Positions 23,801 through 33,496 of a stretch of DNA of 64,000 nt are shown here, piece by piece. The stretch is taken from positions 5,394,001-5,458,000 of the forward strand of contig NZ_LN850107.1 in assembly GCF_900070365.1 (NCBI RefSeq). The letters run 5' to 3'. The notes under the pieces are model-generated. The model had not been told where the DNA came from. It did not search any database and worked only from the letters and a program-made list of their open reading frames with translations. The number at the start of each line of letters is the position of its first letter. The stretch's first letter is position 1. The stretch is from Alloactinosynnema sp. L-07 (GTDB lineage Bacteria > Actinomycetota > Actinomycetes > Mycobacteriales > Pseudonocardiaceae). The translations under genes and the position numbers were made by a program.

Positions 23801-26166
23801 CGGGCACCTCCGGCCTGGATCGCCGACCACACGCGCATGGGGGTGCACGGCATCGGGATGTCGGCGACGCCCAGGTGGCGCACGGCATCGATGATGGCGT
23901 TGACCACCGCCGGGGTTGAGGCGATCGTGCCTGCCTCGCCGACGCCCTTGACGCCCAACGCGTTCGTCGTCGACGGCGTTTCGGTGCGGTCGGTGATGAA
24001 GGTCGGAAGGTCGGCCGCCGACGGGACGAGGTAGTCGACGAAGCTGCCCGTGGTCAGCGTGCCGCTCTCATCGTGGATCGCCTCCTCGTACAGAGCCTGC
24101 GCGAGTCCTTGGGCCAGCCCGCCGTGGACCTGGCCGTCGACGATCATCGGGTTGACCACCTTGCCGACGTCGTCAACGCACACGTACTTGCGGATCTTCA
24201 CCATGCCGGTCTCGGTGTCGACCTCCGTGGCGCACAGGTGGGTGCCGTGCGGGAAGGAGAAGTTGTCCGGGTCGTAGGTGGCCTCGGAGTCGAGGGACGG
24301 CTCGACGCCGTCGGGCAGGTCGTGGGCGGCGAACACGGCCAGGGCGATGTCGGCGATGCCGGTCGACTTGTCGGTGCCCTTGACGGTGAACTGGCCGCCC
24401 GCGAACTCCAGGTCGTCCTCGGCGCACTCCATCATGTGCGCGGCGATGCGCCTGGCCTTGGCGATGACCTTCTCGCCCGCCTTGAGCACGGCCATCGCGC
24501 CGACGGTCAGGGAGCGCGAACCGTAGGTGTCCATGCCCCTTGGCGCGATCTGGGTGTCGCCGTGGAGCACCTCGATGCTGTCGAACGGGACGCCGAGCTG
24601 GTCGGCAACGATCTGGCTCCACGCCGTCTCGTGGCCCTGGCCGTGCGCCGACGAGCCGGTGACGACCTCGACCTTGCCGCTGGGCAGCATCCGGATCGCC
24701 GCGTGTTCCCAACCGCCCGCGCCGTAGGACAGGGCGCCCAGCACGCGGGACGGGGCCAGGCCGCACATCTCGGTGAACGTGGAGATGCCGATGCCGAGTT
24801 GGACCAGGTCGCCGCGTTCGCGCCGTTCGCGTTGTTCGGCGCGCAGGCCGTCGTAGTCGAACAGTTCCTTCGCGCGGGCGGTGGCGGCCTCGTAGTTGCC
24901 GGAGTCGTAGGTCAGCCCGGCGACCGTGGTGAACGGGAACTCCTCGTGCTTGATCCAGTTCTTCTCGCGGACCTCCAGCGGGTCCATGTCGAGTTCGGCG
25001 GCCAGTTCGTCCATCAGCCGTTCGATGCCGAACGTGGCCTCCGGCCTGCCCGCGCCGCGGTAGGCGTCGGTCGGGGTCTTGTTGGTGAAGACGTTGGTGC
25101 AGGCGAAGTGGTAGGCCGGGATTTTGTAGATCGCGTTGAACATGAACGCGCCCAGGATCGGCACGCCCGGGGTGACCAGGCGCAGGTAGGCGCCCATGTC
25201 GGCGAGCAGTTCGACCTTGAGGCCGGTGACCGTGCCGTCGCGGTTGGCGGCCAGCGTGAGCTTTTGCAGCTGGTCGCGGCCGTGGTGGGCCGAAAGCAGC
25301 GACTCCGACCGGGACTCGGTCCACTTGACCGGCTTGCCCAGCCGCTTCGCCGCCAGCAGGCAGACGACCTCCTCCGGGGTGACCTGGAGCTTGCCGCCGA
25401 ACCCGCCGCCGACGTCCGGCGCGATGACCCGCACCTTGTGTTCCGGGGTGTTGGTCGTCAGCGCGAGCATCAGCCGCAGGATGTGCGGGATCTGGGTGGC
25501 CGACCACATCGTGTACTGCTCGCCGGTTGGGTCGACCATGACCGAGCGCGGCTCCATGAACGCGGGGATGAGCCGCTGCTGGCGGTAGGTCCGCTCGATC
25601 AGCACCTCGGCGCCCGCGATGGCGTCGGCCACGTCGGACCCGGTGCCCGCCGCGGCCGAGTCGAAGACCCACACAGCGGATGTGTTCGTCTCCAGGTCGG
25701 GGTGGACCAGGTCGGCGCCGTCGGCGATGGCCGATTCCAGGTCCAGCACCAGCGGCAGGTCGTCGTAGTCGACGTCGATCAGTTCCAGGGCGTCGTGCGC
25801 CTCGGCCTTGCTGCGGGCGATGACCACGGCGACGGCCTCACCGGCGAAGTTGACCGTGTCGACCGCCAGCGAGGGCGCGGACGGGGCCTTCTGGTCGGCG
25901 GTGATCGGCCACGCGCACGGCAGGCTGCCCTGCTCGGCGGCCAGGTCCGCGCCGGTGAACACCGCGATCACGCCGGGCCGGGCCTTGGCCGCGGTGGTGT
26001 CGATCGAGGCGATCCGGGCGTGGGCGGACGGGCTGCGCAGGAACGCCATGTGCAGCAGGCCGGGCAGGGTCAGGTTGTCGGTCCAGCGGGTGCGGCCGGT
26101 GATCAGCCGGGCGTCCTCCTTGCGGATCCGGGCCTTGCCGACCTCGGGTTCGACGGTCGCGGTCAT
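23797..26166 (-). CDS. coxL: molybdopterin-binding large subunit, form II CODH-like
   Basis: 789 residues, the molybdenum cofactor-binding catalytic subunit of the xanthine oxidase family. The active-site loop reads AYRGAGRPE, the signature of form II (putative) CO dehydrogenases; true form I enzymes have AYxCSFR. Other family segments: GGGFGGKLQV, the C-terminal GVGEAGT with catalytic Glu, and QGHETAWSQIVADQLG. ATG 26166 (GGAGG six bases upstream) is preferred over the GTG one codon earlier. It overlaps coxS by one base. The real substrate may be an aldehyde, purine or other heterocycle rather than CO. Confidence 0.93.
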   Translation of the reverse strand: MTATVEPEVGKARIRKEDARLITGRTRWTDNLTLPGLLHMAFLRSPSAHARIASIDTTAAKARPGVIAVFTGADLAAEQGSLPCAWPITADQKAPSAPSLAVDTVNFAGEAVAVVIARSKAEAHDALELIDVDYDDLPLVLDLESAIADGADLVHPDLETNTSAVWVFDSAAAGTGSDVADAIAGAEVLIERTYRQQRLIPAFMEPRSVMVDPTGEQYTMWSATQIPHILRLMLALTTNTPEHKVRVIAPDVGGGFGGKLQVTPEEVVCLLAAKRLGKPVKWTESRSESLLSAHHGRDQLQKLTLAANRDGTVTGLKVELLADMGAYLRLVTPGVPILGAFMFNAIYKIPAYHFACTNVFTNKTPTDAYRGAGRPEATFGIERLMDELAAELDMDPLEVREKNWIKHEEFPFTTVAGLTYDSGNYEAATARAKELFDYDGLRAEQRERRERGDLVQLGIGISTFTEMCGLAPSRVLGALSYGAGGWEHAAIRMLPSGKVEVVTGSSAHGQGHETAWSQIVADQLGVPFDSIEVLHGDTQIAPRGMDTYGSRSLTVGAMAVLKAGEKVIAKARRIAAHMMECAEDDLEFAGGQFTVKGTDKSTGIADIALAVFAAHDLPDGVEPSLDSEATYDPDNFSFPHGTHLCATEVDTETGMVKIRKYVCVDDVGKVVNPMIVDGQVHGGLAQGLAQALYEEAIHDESGTLTTGSFVDYLVPSAADLPTFITDRTETPSTTNALGVKGVGEAGTIASTPAVVNAIIDAVRHLGVADIPMPCTPMRVWSAIQAGGAR

Positions 26167-26705
26167 CACTCGCCTCCGGTGACCTGGCTCGGCGTGCGGG
26201 AACTCTGCGCCTCAGTGACCCGCTCGACCTCGGGTCCCGCGCCGGGCCGCATGTGGTGGGCGGCGTCGCGCACGGCCTTGACGATGTTCTGGTAGCCGGT
26301 GCAGCGGCAGAGGTTGCCTTCGAGGCCGTGGCGGACCGCGTCCTCGTCCGGATCCGGGTTGTTGGCCAGCAGGTCGATCGACTGCATGATCATTCCCGGC
26401 GTGCAGAAGCCGCATTGCAGCGCGTGGTTGTCCTGGAAGGCCTGCTGGACCGGGTGCAGCTTGCCGTCGCGGGCGAGTCCCTCGATCGTGGTGACCTCAC
26501 AGCCGTCGGCCTGCACCGCGAGGACCGAGCACGACTTCACGCTGTGGCCGTCGAGGTGGACGGTGCAGGAACCGCAGTTGCTGGTGTCGCAGCCGACAAC
26601 CGTGCCGACCTTGCCCAGGGTGTCGCGCAGATAGTGCACCAGTAACTGCCGGGGCTCGACGTCGTCGGCATAGCTCGTGCCGTCGACGTTGACGGTGATG
26701 CGCAT
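26166..26705 (-). CDS. coxS: 2Fe-2S small subunit of molybdenum hydroxylase
   Basis: 179 residues holding two [2Fe-2S] clusters. The N-terminal plant-ferredoxin-like cluster has [12 protein letters not shown] plus a downstream Cys (SVKSCS). The C-terminal helical domain has CGFCTPGM and [13 protein letters not shown]. Length and spacing are normal; the last ~25 residues are a non-conserved tail. GGAGG precedes ATG by four bases. It is the first of the structural genes S-L-M-G, all tightly packed, so one transcript is likely. Confidence 0.95.
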   Translation of the reverse strand: MRITVNVDGTSYADDVEPRQLLVHYLRDTLGKVGTVVGCDTSNCGSCTVHLDGHSVKSCSVLAVQADGCEVTTIEGLARDGKLHPVQQAFQDNHALQCGFCTPGMIMQSIDLLANNPDPDEDAVRHGLEGNLCRCTGYQNIVKAVRDAAHHMRPGAGPEVERVTEAQSSRTPSQVTGGE

Positions 26706-26833
26706 CGTGCCTCCAAGCGAGAGCGGGGGTGACGGGGCTCACAAACGAGCCTCCCCCTGTTCGCCCACACCCACAACCCCACGTGCCCCACCTGTGGACA
26801 ACTCCCCCGAACGGTCAGAGGTCCAGCCGACCG

Positions 26834-27943
26834 CTACTCGCCGTGGATGCGGCCGGACATGCCCGTGAGCCGCTCGCCCTTGCCGCCCCAGCGCAGGGCG
26901 ATGATCTCCGCCGCGATCGACACCGCGGTCTCCTCCGGGGTACGCGCGCCCAGGTCGAGGCCGATCGGTGAGGACAGTGTGGACAGTTCGCTCTCGGTCA
27001 GCCCGGCCTCGCGCAGGCGGGCCATCCGGTCGTCGTGGGTGCGACGCGAGCCCATGGCGCCGACGTAGGCGAGCTTGCCGCGCAACGCGACCTCCAGGAC
27101 CGGGACGTCGAACTTCGGGTCGTGGGTCAGCACCGTCACCACGGTCCGCGAGTCCACCCGACCGGCGGCGATCTCGGCGGCCAGATAGCGGTGCGGCCAG
27201 TCGACCACCACCTCGTGCGCGCCGGGGAACCGGCTGGTCGTGGCGAACACCGGCCGCGCGTCGCACACCGTCACGCGGTAGCCCAAATAGGCACCGAGCC
27301 GCGCCATGGCGGCGGCGAAGTCGATCGCGCCGAAGACGAGCAGGCGCGGTGGCGGCTCGAAGGAGTTGACGAACACCGACAGCCCCTCGCCGCGGCGCTC
27401 GCCGTCCGGCCCGTAGACGAGGGTCCCGGTCCGGCCGACGTCGAGCAGGCCGCGCGCGTCGTCGACGACCGCCGAGTCGATGCGGTCCGACCCGATCGTT
27501 CCCTCGACGCGGTCCGGCCAGATCACCAGACGGGCGCCTACGAGAGAGGGGTGGGCCACGACTGTCGCGACCGCGACAGGAACCTCCGCGTGGACGGATT
27601 CGGCCAGCGACAGCAGCGCGGGGAAGGAATCGAGATCGACCTTCTCCACATAGATGTCGATGATCCCTCCGCAGGTCAGGCCCACCGCGAACGCGTCGTC
27701 GTCGCTGACCCCGTAGCGCTGCAGCAGCGGCTTGCCGGTCTCCAGCACCTCCCGGCCGACCTCGTAGACCGCGCCCTCCACGCACCCGCCGGACACGCTG
27801 CCCGACGCCGTTCCGTCGGCGGCGACCAGCATCGACGCCCCCGGCGCGCGCGGCGCCGACGAGAAGGTCGCCACGACCGTCCCGATCGCCACCGACTCGC
27901 CTGCCGAACAGCGGCGGATCACCTCGTCGAGCACGTCACGCAC
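26834..27943 (-). CDS. XdhC/CoxI-family molybdenum-cofactor maturation protein
   Basis: 369 residues. The N-terminal XdhC domain contains FSSAPRAPGASMLV, SVSGGCVEGAVYE and TCGGIIDIYVE with its conserved cysteines. The C-terminal Rossmann (XdhC_C) domain contains LLVFGAIDFAAAMARLG and YVGAMGSRRTHDDR. Such proteins bind and sulfurate or insert the molybdenum cofactor into xanthine-oxidase-type enzymes. It starts at GTG 27943 inside the end of the VWA gene with GGGAGG in place. It lies 128 bp before coxS. Confidence 0.92.
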   Translation of the reverse strand: MRDVLDEVIRRCSAGESVAIGTVVATFSSAPRAPGASMLVAADGTASGSVSGGCVEGAVYEVGREVLETGKPLLQRYGVSDDDAFAVGLTCGGIIDIYVEKVDLDSFPALLSLAESVHAEVPVAVATVVAHPSLVGARLVIWPDRVEGTIGSDRIDSAVVDDARGLLDVGRTGTLVYGPDGERRGEGLSVFVNSFEPPPRLLVFGAIDFAAAMARLGAYLGYRVTVCDARPVFATTSRFPGAHEVVVDWPHRYLAAEIAAGRVDSRTVVTVLTHDPKFDVPVLEVALRGKLAYVGAMGSRRTHDDRMARLREAGLTESELSTLSSPIGLDLGARTPEETAVSIAAEIIALRWGGKGERLTGMSGRIHGE

Positions 27944-29024
27944 GGCGTACCTCCCGCAGCAGTCGGTCGAGTGTGGCCAGGCTGTGCCCGGCCAGCAACT
28001 GATGAAGATAGGGAAGGGCCGCGGCGATCCCGGACTGCACCGGCTGATACTCCGGGCTGCCCGCGTGCGGGTTGACCCACAGCACCCGGTGCGCCAGCCG
28101 CCCGAGCCGGGCCATCTGCTCGCCGAGCAGGGCCGGGTCGCCGCGCTCCCAGCCGTCGGAGAAGACCACGACCACGGCCTGCCGCGCGACGCCGCGCTGG
28201 CCCCACCGGTCGAGGAAGGCGCGCATCGTCTCGCCCAGCCGGGTGCCGCCAGCGAAGTCTGGCACCGCGCGGGCGGCGGCCGCGAGCGCGAACTCGGGGT
28301 CGCGCTGGCGCAGTTGCCTGGTCAGGCGGGTCAGCCGGGTGCCGAGGGTGAACACCTCGACCGGGCAGCGACGGGCCATCGCGTGGGCGAAGCGGAGCAG
28401 CGCGTCGGCGTAGGGCGACATCGAGCCGGACACGTCGATGAGCAGCACGATCCGGCGCGGGCGGCTGCGCCTGCGCTTGCGGGCGAGACGGACCGGTTCA
28501 CCACCGGCCGCGCGCAGGATTCGCAGCGTGCGATGCTCGTCGATCGGGCCGCGCCGGTCGGGCCGCCAGCGCAGGGCCGGTCGCAGCGGCGGGTCGGGAC
28601 GCAGCAGGGCGATGAGGTCGCGCAGGTGGGCGCGCTCGTCGGCGGTCAGGCCGGAGATGTCGCGGTGGCGGAGCACCTCGGTGTCGCTGGCCGTTCGCTC
28701 GACGTCGCGGACGGCCACGTCGGCGCCCGCCCCAAGATCGCCGGTGGCCCGAAGAAAGCCGCGTTTGACCGCGGGTTTGCGGGTCCGCTTCGGCACCCCC
28801 GGTGCCTCGCCCGCGAACCACGCGTGGAAGGCGTCGTCGTAGCGCGGCAGCTCATCCGGCTCGGCGCACAGCGTCAGCCTGCCCGCCCAGTAGAGCTGGC
28901 CGACGTCGGCGGCGTCGAGCACGGCGACGGCGTCCAGATAGGCCCTGACCTGCGCGGGACCGCACGCCACCCCGGCTTCGCGCAACGCGGTGGCGAAGCC
29001 GACAAGCCCTGGCAGTGGGTCCAC
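27936..29024 (-). CDS. coxE: VWA-domain protein CoxE
   Basis: 362 residues. An N-terminal helical CoxE region (ALREAGVACGPAQVRAYLDAV) and a basic central segment precede a C-terminal VWA domain. Its complete MIDAS reads LIDVSGSMSPYAD, with FAGGTRLGE and VVVFSDGWERGDP. With the MoxR-type ATPase CoxD it remodels and activates the molybdenum enzyme's active site. GTG 29024 is the first start in the conserved region. It overlaps xdhC by 8 bp. Its ATPase partner is not adjacent but appears at 35570-36439. Confidence 0.9.
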   Translation of the reverse strand: MDPLPGLVGFATALREAGVACGPAQVRAYLDAVAVLDAADVGQLYWAGRLTLCAEPDELPRYDDAFHAWFAGEAPGVPKRTRKPAVKRGFLRATGDLGAGADVAVRDVERTASDTEVLRHRDISGLTADERAHLRDLIALLRPDPPLRPALRWRPDRRGPIDEHRTLRILRAAGGEPVRLARKRRRSRPRRIVLLIDVSGSMSPYADALLRFAHAMARRCPVEVFTLGTRLTRLTRQLRQRDPEFALAAAARAVPDFAGGTRLGETMRAFLDRWGQRGVARQAVVVVFSDGWERGDPALLGEQMARLGRLAHRVLWVNPHAGSPEYQPVQSGIAAALPYLHQLLAGHSLATLDRLLREVRRA

Positions 29025-29043
29025 AGAACCAGTGTGCGCCTGA

Positions 29044-29343
29044 TCAGACGACTTCTTCGACCAGGTCGGCCAGGACGGCACGGCAGTCGGCGAGGACCTT
29101 CTTGCCGCGCTTGGTCGCCTTGTAGAGCCGCACACGCCTGCCGTCGACCACGTCTCCGCGCGATTTCAGCAGGCCTGCCTCCTGCAGGCGGTGCAGCAGG
29201 GGATAGAGCGTGCCGGGCGAGACGGTGTACCCGTGGCCGGTCAGGGCCTCGGTCACCCACGCCCCGTGCACCTCGGCCGACGCGGCGTACTGGAGCACGC
29301 GCAGCCGCAGCGCGCCGTTCTTGAAGTCCCGGACCACATCCAT
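29044..29343 (-). CDS. PadR-family transcriptional regulator (short form)
   Basis: 99 residues, essentially one winged helix. It shows FKNGALRLRVLQYAA, the recognition region GYTVSPGTLYPLLHRLQEAGLL and the wing YKATKRGKKVLAD. ATG 29343 is chosen over an upstream frame that lacks a ribosome site. It precedes coxE by 19 bp on the same strand, yet its two putative operators lie in the divergent region shared with the Pls-type synthetase, so it may control both directions. Confidence 0.9.
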   Translation of the reverse strand: MDVVRDFKNGALRLRVLQYAASAEVHGAWVTEALTGHGYTVSPGTLYPLLHRLQEAGLLKSRGDVVDGRRVRLYKATKRGKKVLADCRAVLADLVEEVV

Positions 29344-29350
29344 CGGTCTA

Positions 29351-29371
29351 CGATATCGCATCTCGATATCG
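29351..29371. promoter_or_regulatory. PadR operator candidate 1
   Basis: CGATATCG-CATCT-CGATATCG: an inverted repeat whose core TATCG-N5-CGATA recurs at 29422. It sits 7 bp upstream of the padR start codon, ideal for autorepression. Confidence 0.7.
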
Positions 29372-29421
29372 GTTGGCGATTTCTGATGATCCTTCTTATT
29401 TCCCTTGCCATGATCGCTCGG

Positions 29422-29436
29422 TATCGAGATCCGATA
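29422..29436. promoter_or_regulatory. PadR operator candidate 2
   Basis: TATCG-AGATC-CGATA repeats the core of the first site 68 bp away (centre to centre), near where the promoter of the divergent Pls-type gene should be. Confidence 0.65.
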
Positions 29437-29591
29437 TCAGAAGCCGATCTTATGTTCCTTGACACGGACGTGTGAATCCCGCCACGGCCGAGCGCCGAAT
29501 GCGCGACCAGCTGGGTGAACTCCAGGTAAAGTACCCAGGTCACGGCCCCGGTGAAAGGGTAAGAGATGCGTTCGACCAAGCGGTGCACCAG

Positions 29592-32500
29592 ATGACGGTT
29601 GTCGACCAGTCGACCACTCTGCTCCACACTCCCGACCTCCTGGCTGACGCCGCAGAACGCGGGCTCGCCGTGTTCCGCGCCTGCCCGGAGAGCGCGCCCC
29701 GCACCCTCCTCGACGTGCTGGCCGCCACCGCCACGCAGCACCCCTCCGCCGACGCCATCGATGACGGCACCACCGTCCTGACCTACCGCGCGCTCCTCAC
29801 CGAGGTCGACGTGCTCCGCCGTCGACTCAACGACGCGGGCATCGGCGCGGGCGACCGGGTCGGCATCCGGGTCCCGTCGGGCACCGCCGACCTCTATGTC
29901 TCGATCCTGGCCGTCCTGGCCGCGGGCGCGGCGTACGTTCCGGTCGACTTCGACGACCCGCAGGACCGCGCCGACCTGGTGTTCGGCGAGGCGGGCGTGG
30001 CCGCGATCCTGGGCGAGCAGCGCGCGCTGAGCCTGGTCGGCACGCCGATCGGCCTGCTCGGCAGCCCGTCGCCCGACGACGACGCGTGGATCATCTTCAC
30101 CTCCGGCTCGACCGGCAAGCCCAAGGGCGTGGCGGTCAGCCACCGCTCGGCCGCCGCCTTCGTCGACGCCGAGGCCGACCTGTTCCTGCCCGGCGAGCCG
30201 ATCGGCACCGACGACCGCGTGCTGGCGGGCCTGTCGGTGGCGTTCGACGCCTCCTGCGAGGAGATGTGGCTGGCCTGGCGCAACGGCGCCTGTCTGGTCG
30301 CTGCCCCGCGATCGCTCGTGCGCACCGGCGTCGACCTGGGTCCGTGGCTGGTCGAACGCGAGATCACCGTCGTCTCCACCGTCCCGACGCTGGCCGCGCT
30401 GTGGCCCGCCGAGGCGCTCGACGATGTCCGCCTGCTGATCTTCGGCGGCGAGGCGTGCCCGCCGGAGCTGGCCGAACGGCTGGCCGTGCCCGGCCGCGAG
30501 GTGTGGAACACCTACGGCCCGACCGAGGCCACCGTGGTCGCGTGCGCCGCCCAGCTCACCGGCGAGGGTCCGGTGCGCATCGGCGTGCCGCTCGACGGCT
30601 GGGAGCTGGCCGTGGTCGACGCCTCCGGCGAGCTGCTGCCGATGGGTGAGTCCGGCGAGCTGGTCATCGGCGGCGCCGGCTTGGCCCGCTACCTCGACCC
30701 GGCCAAGGACGCCGAGAAGTTCGCGCCGCTGCCCGCGCTGGCCTGGTCCCGCGCCTACCGCAGCGGCGACATGGTCAAGGCCGAGCCCGAGGGCCTGCTG
30801 TTCCTGGGCCGCGCCGACGAGCAGATCAAGCTCGGCGGCAGGCGCATCGAGCTGGGCGAGGTCGACGCCGCGCTGCAGGCGCTGCCGGAGGTCGCGGGCG
30901 CCGCGGCCGCCGTGCGCACGACGAAGGCGGGCAACCAGCTGCTCGTCGGCTACGTCGTCGCGGGCGCCGGGTTCGACCAGGCCGAGGCCGTCGAGCGGCT
31001 GCGCACCGCGCTGCCCGCCGCGCTGGTCCCGCTGATCGCCGAGGTCGACACGCTGCCGACGCGCACGTCCGGCAAGGTCGACCGCAACGCGCTGCCGTGG
31101 CCGCTGCCCGCGCTGGACACCACCGACGTCGACCTGGCCGCGCTCAGCGACACCGAGGCGTGGCTGGCCGGACTGTGGACCGACCTGCTGGGCATCGGCG
31201 TCAGCACCCCCGACGCGAACTTCTTCACCCACGGCGGCGGCAGCCTTTCCGCTGCTCAGCTGGTGTCGAAGGTGCGCGAGGTCTACCCGACGATCTCCGT
31301 CTACGACGTCTACCAGAACGCCACGCTGGGCGCGCTCGCGAAGCTGATCGACGCGGCCAAGGCGAGCGTCCAGGTGGACCGCGACATAGTTCCGACGCCG
31401 CGCAAGGCGCAGGTCATCCAGACTCTGGCGACCGTCCCGATGCTGTCGGTCGTGGCCGCGCGCTGGGTCGTGGTCCTGGCGGCACTGAACAACCTGATCC
31501 AGCTGCCGTGGGCGCCGACGGTGTCGTGGTGGCTGGTGTTCGCGGGCTGGCTGGTGTTCCTCAGCCCGTGGGGCCGCATGGCTATCGCGGCCACGACAGC
31601 GCGCGTGCTGCTCAAGGGCGTCAAGCCCGGCACGTACCCGCGCGGCGGCGGCGTGCACCTGCGGTTGTGGGCCGCCGAGCGGATGGTCGAGCTGTCCGGC
31701 GCGACCAACCTCGCGGGCGCGCCCTGGATGACCCACTACGCCCGCGCGCTGGGCGCCAAGATCGGCAAGGACGTCGACCTGCACTCGCTGCCGCCGGTCA
31801 CCGGCATGCTCAAGCTGGGCAAGGGCGCCGCGATCGAGCCCGAGGTCGACCTGTCCGGGCACTGGCTCGACGGCGACGTGCTGCATGTCGGCCGGATCCG
31901 GGTCGGCGCGGGCGCCACGGTCGGCTCCCGCAGCACGCTGTTCCCCGGCGCGCGGATCGGCAAGCGCGCCGACGTCGCCCCCGGCTCCGGCGTGCGCGGT
32001 TCGGTGCCGACCGGCCAGCACTGGGCGGGCTCGCCCGCAGGCCGCACCGGCAAGGCCACCCACCACTGGCCCAACCGCCGCCCCCCGCGCCGCAAGCGCT
32101 GGATCGCCACCTACGCGGTGACGTCGTTCGCGCTCGGCCTGGTCCCGGTGTTCGCCGCGGTCCCGGCGCTGCTGGTCATGGCCGCCTTCGTCGCGGGCAC
32201 GCCGACGCTGGGCGCGGCCCTCGGGCAGGCGTTGCTCGCCGTCCCGCTGGTCACGCTGACCTGGATGGCGGCGTACGCGCTACTGGTCCTGGTGTCGGTC
32301 CGCGCGCTGAGCATCGGCCTGCGCCCCGGCCACCACGCGGTGCACAGCCGCGTCGCGTGGCAGGCGTGGGCGACCGAGCGGCTGATGGACCTGGCGCGTG
32401 GCGGGCTCTACCCGCTCTACGCGAGCCTGGTGACCCCGGTCTGGCTGCGGGCCCTTGGCATGAAGGTCGGCCGCGGCGTCGAGGCGTCGACCGTGCTGGC

Positions 32501-33473
32501 CCTGCCGAAGATGACCACTGTGGACGACGGCGCGTTCCTGGCCGATGACACCATGATCGCCTCCTATGAGCTGGGCGGCGGCTGGATGCGCATCGCCGAG
32601 GCGCGCATCGGCAAGCGGGCGTTCCTTGGCAACTCGGGCATGACCGCGCCGGGCCGCAAGGTGCCCAAGGGTGGCCTGGTCGGCGTGCTGTCCTCGACGC
32701 CGAAGAAGGCCAAGGCAGGCTCGTCGTACCTGGGCATGCCGCCGATGCGGCTGCCCCGCACGGTCGAGTCGGGCGACGAGAGCACGACGTTCGCCCCGCC
32801 GAAGCGGCTGATGGTCGCGCGCGGGCTCGTCGAGCTCTGCCGGGTACTCCCGGTGATGGCGTCGGTGGCACTCGCGGTGCTGGTCACGGCCGGTTTCCAG
32901 GCGATCGGCCTTGGCTGGTCGCTGCTGTTCGGCGGCGCGCTGCTGCTGGGCGCGGGAATCGTGGCGTGCGCCGTCGCGGCGCTGGCGAAGTGGACGCTGG
33001 TCGGCCGCTTCACCGCGATCGAGCGTCCGCTGTGGAGCTCGTTCGTGTGGCGCAACGAGCTGGCCGACGCGTTCGTGGAGATGCTGGCGGTGCCGTGGTT
33101 CGCCGCGCCCGCGCACGGCACGCCGCTGATGTCGACCTGGATGCGGAGCCTGGGCGCGAAGATCGGCAGGGGCGCGTGGATCGAGACGTACTGGCTGCCG
33201 GAGTACGACCTGGTGACCATCGGCGACGGGGCGACGGTCAACCGGGGCTGCGTGCTGCAGACCCACCTGTTCCACGACCGGATCATGAGCATGGCCTCGG
33301 TGACCGTGGCTGACGGCGGCACGCTCGGCCCGCACGGCATCGTGCTGCCCGGCGCGTCGATCGGCGCGCGCGCCACGGTCGGACCGGCGTCGCTCGTCAT
33401 GCGCGGCGAGTCCGTGCCCGATGGTTCTCGGTGGCTGGGCAACCCGATCGCGGTGTGGCCCGCGGGCCGCTGA
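29592..33473 (+). CDS. Pls/PosA-type non-ribosomal peptide (poly-amino-acid) synthetase
   Basis: About 1293 residues, the length and order of epsilon-poly-lysine synthetase (Pls). The adenylation domain (~40-530) has FTSGSTGKPKG, WNTYGPTEATVV and GRADEQIKLGGRRIE. The carrier domain (~530-610) has phosphopantetheine Ser551 in HGGGSLSA. The membrane half contains six or so helices separating three left-handed beta-helix domains (about 720-815, 955-1050, 1183-1290) with hexapeptide repeats. There is no ordinary condensation or thioesterase domain. Lining up the substrate pocket by eye gives Asp-Ala-Glu-Thr-Ile-Gly-Thr-Val-Val; the acidic third residue is typical of domains that activate basic amino acids. 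It probably polymerises a diamino acid through isopeptide bonds at the membrane. The start is uncertain: GTG 29583 and GTG 29472 are alternatives. Confidence 0.88.
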   Translation: MTVVDQSTTLLHTPDLLADAAERGLAVFRACPESAPRTLLDVLAATATQHPSADAIDDGTTVLTYRALLTEVDVLRRRLNDAGIGAGDRVGIRVPSGTADLYVSILAVLAAGAAYVPVDFDDPQDRADLVFGEAGVAAILGEQRALSLVGTPIGLLGSPSPDDDAWIIFTSGSTGKPKGVAVSHRSAAAFVDAEADLFLPGEPIGTDDRVLAGLSVAFDASCEEMWLAWRNGACLVAAPRSLVRTGVDLGPWLVEREITVVSTVPTLAALWPAEALDDVRLLIFGGEACPPELAERLAVPGREVWNTYGPTEATVVACAAQLTGEGPVRIGVPLDGWELAVVDASGELLPMGESGELVIGGAGLARYLDPAKDAEKFAPLPALAWSRAYRSGDMVKAEPEGLLFLGRADEQIKLGGRRIELGEVDAALQALPEVAGAAAAVRTTKAGNQLLVGYVVAGAGFDQAEAVERLRTALPAALVPLIAEVDTLPTRTSGKVDRNALPWPLPALDTTDVDLAALSDTEAWLAGLWTDLLGIGVSTPDANFFTHGGGSLSAAQLVSKVREVYPTISVYDVYQNATLGALAKLIDAAKASVQVDRDIVPTPRKAQVIQTLATVPMLSVVAARWVVVLAALNNLIQLPWAPTVSWWLVFAGWLVFLSPWGRMAIAATTARVLLKGVKPGTYPRGGGVHLRLWAAERMVELSGATNLAGAPWMTHYARALGAKIGKDVDLHSLPPVTGMLKLGKGAAIEPEVDLSGHWLDGDVLHVGRIRVGAGATVGSRSTLFPGARIGKRADVAPGSGVRGSVPTGQHWAGSPAGRTGKATHHWPNRRPPRRKRWIATYAVTSFALGLVPVFAAVPALLVMAAFVAGTPTLGAALGQALLAVPLVTLTWMAAYALLVLVSVRALSIGLRPGHHAVHSRVAWQAWATERLMDLARGGLYPLYASLVTPVWLRALGMKVGRGVEASTVLALPKMTTVDDGAFLADDTMIASYELGGGWMRIAEARIGKRAFLGNSGMTAPGRKVPKGGLVGVLSSTPKKAKAGSSYLGMPPMRLPRTVESGDESTTFAPPKRLMVARGLVELCRVLPVMASVALAVLVTAGFQAIGLGWSLLFGGALLLGAGIVACAVAALAKWTLVGRFTAIERPLWSSFVWRNELADAFVEMLAVPWFAAPAHGTPLMSTWMRSLGAKIGRGAWIETYWLPEYDLVTIGDGATVNRGCVLQTHLFHDRIMSMASVTVADGGTLGPHGIVLPGASIGARATVGPASLVMRGESVPDGSRWLGNPIAVWPAGR

Positions 33474-33496
33474 CCGGTCTGTTGTTGAATGGAGCG

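Noticed and set aside
23797..26166. Calling the enzyme a true carbon monoxide dehydrogenase
   Set aside because: The active-site loop is AYRGAGR (form II), lacking the Cys of form I enzymes; CO oxidation cannot be asserted.
29253..32066. 937-codon minus-strand frame opposite the Pls-type synthetase
   Set aside because: Extremely His/Arg/Gln/Gly-biased antisense shadow; the plus-strand domain content is unambiguous.
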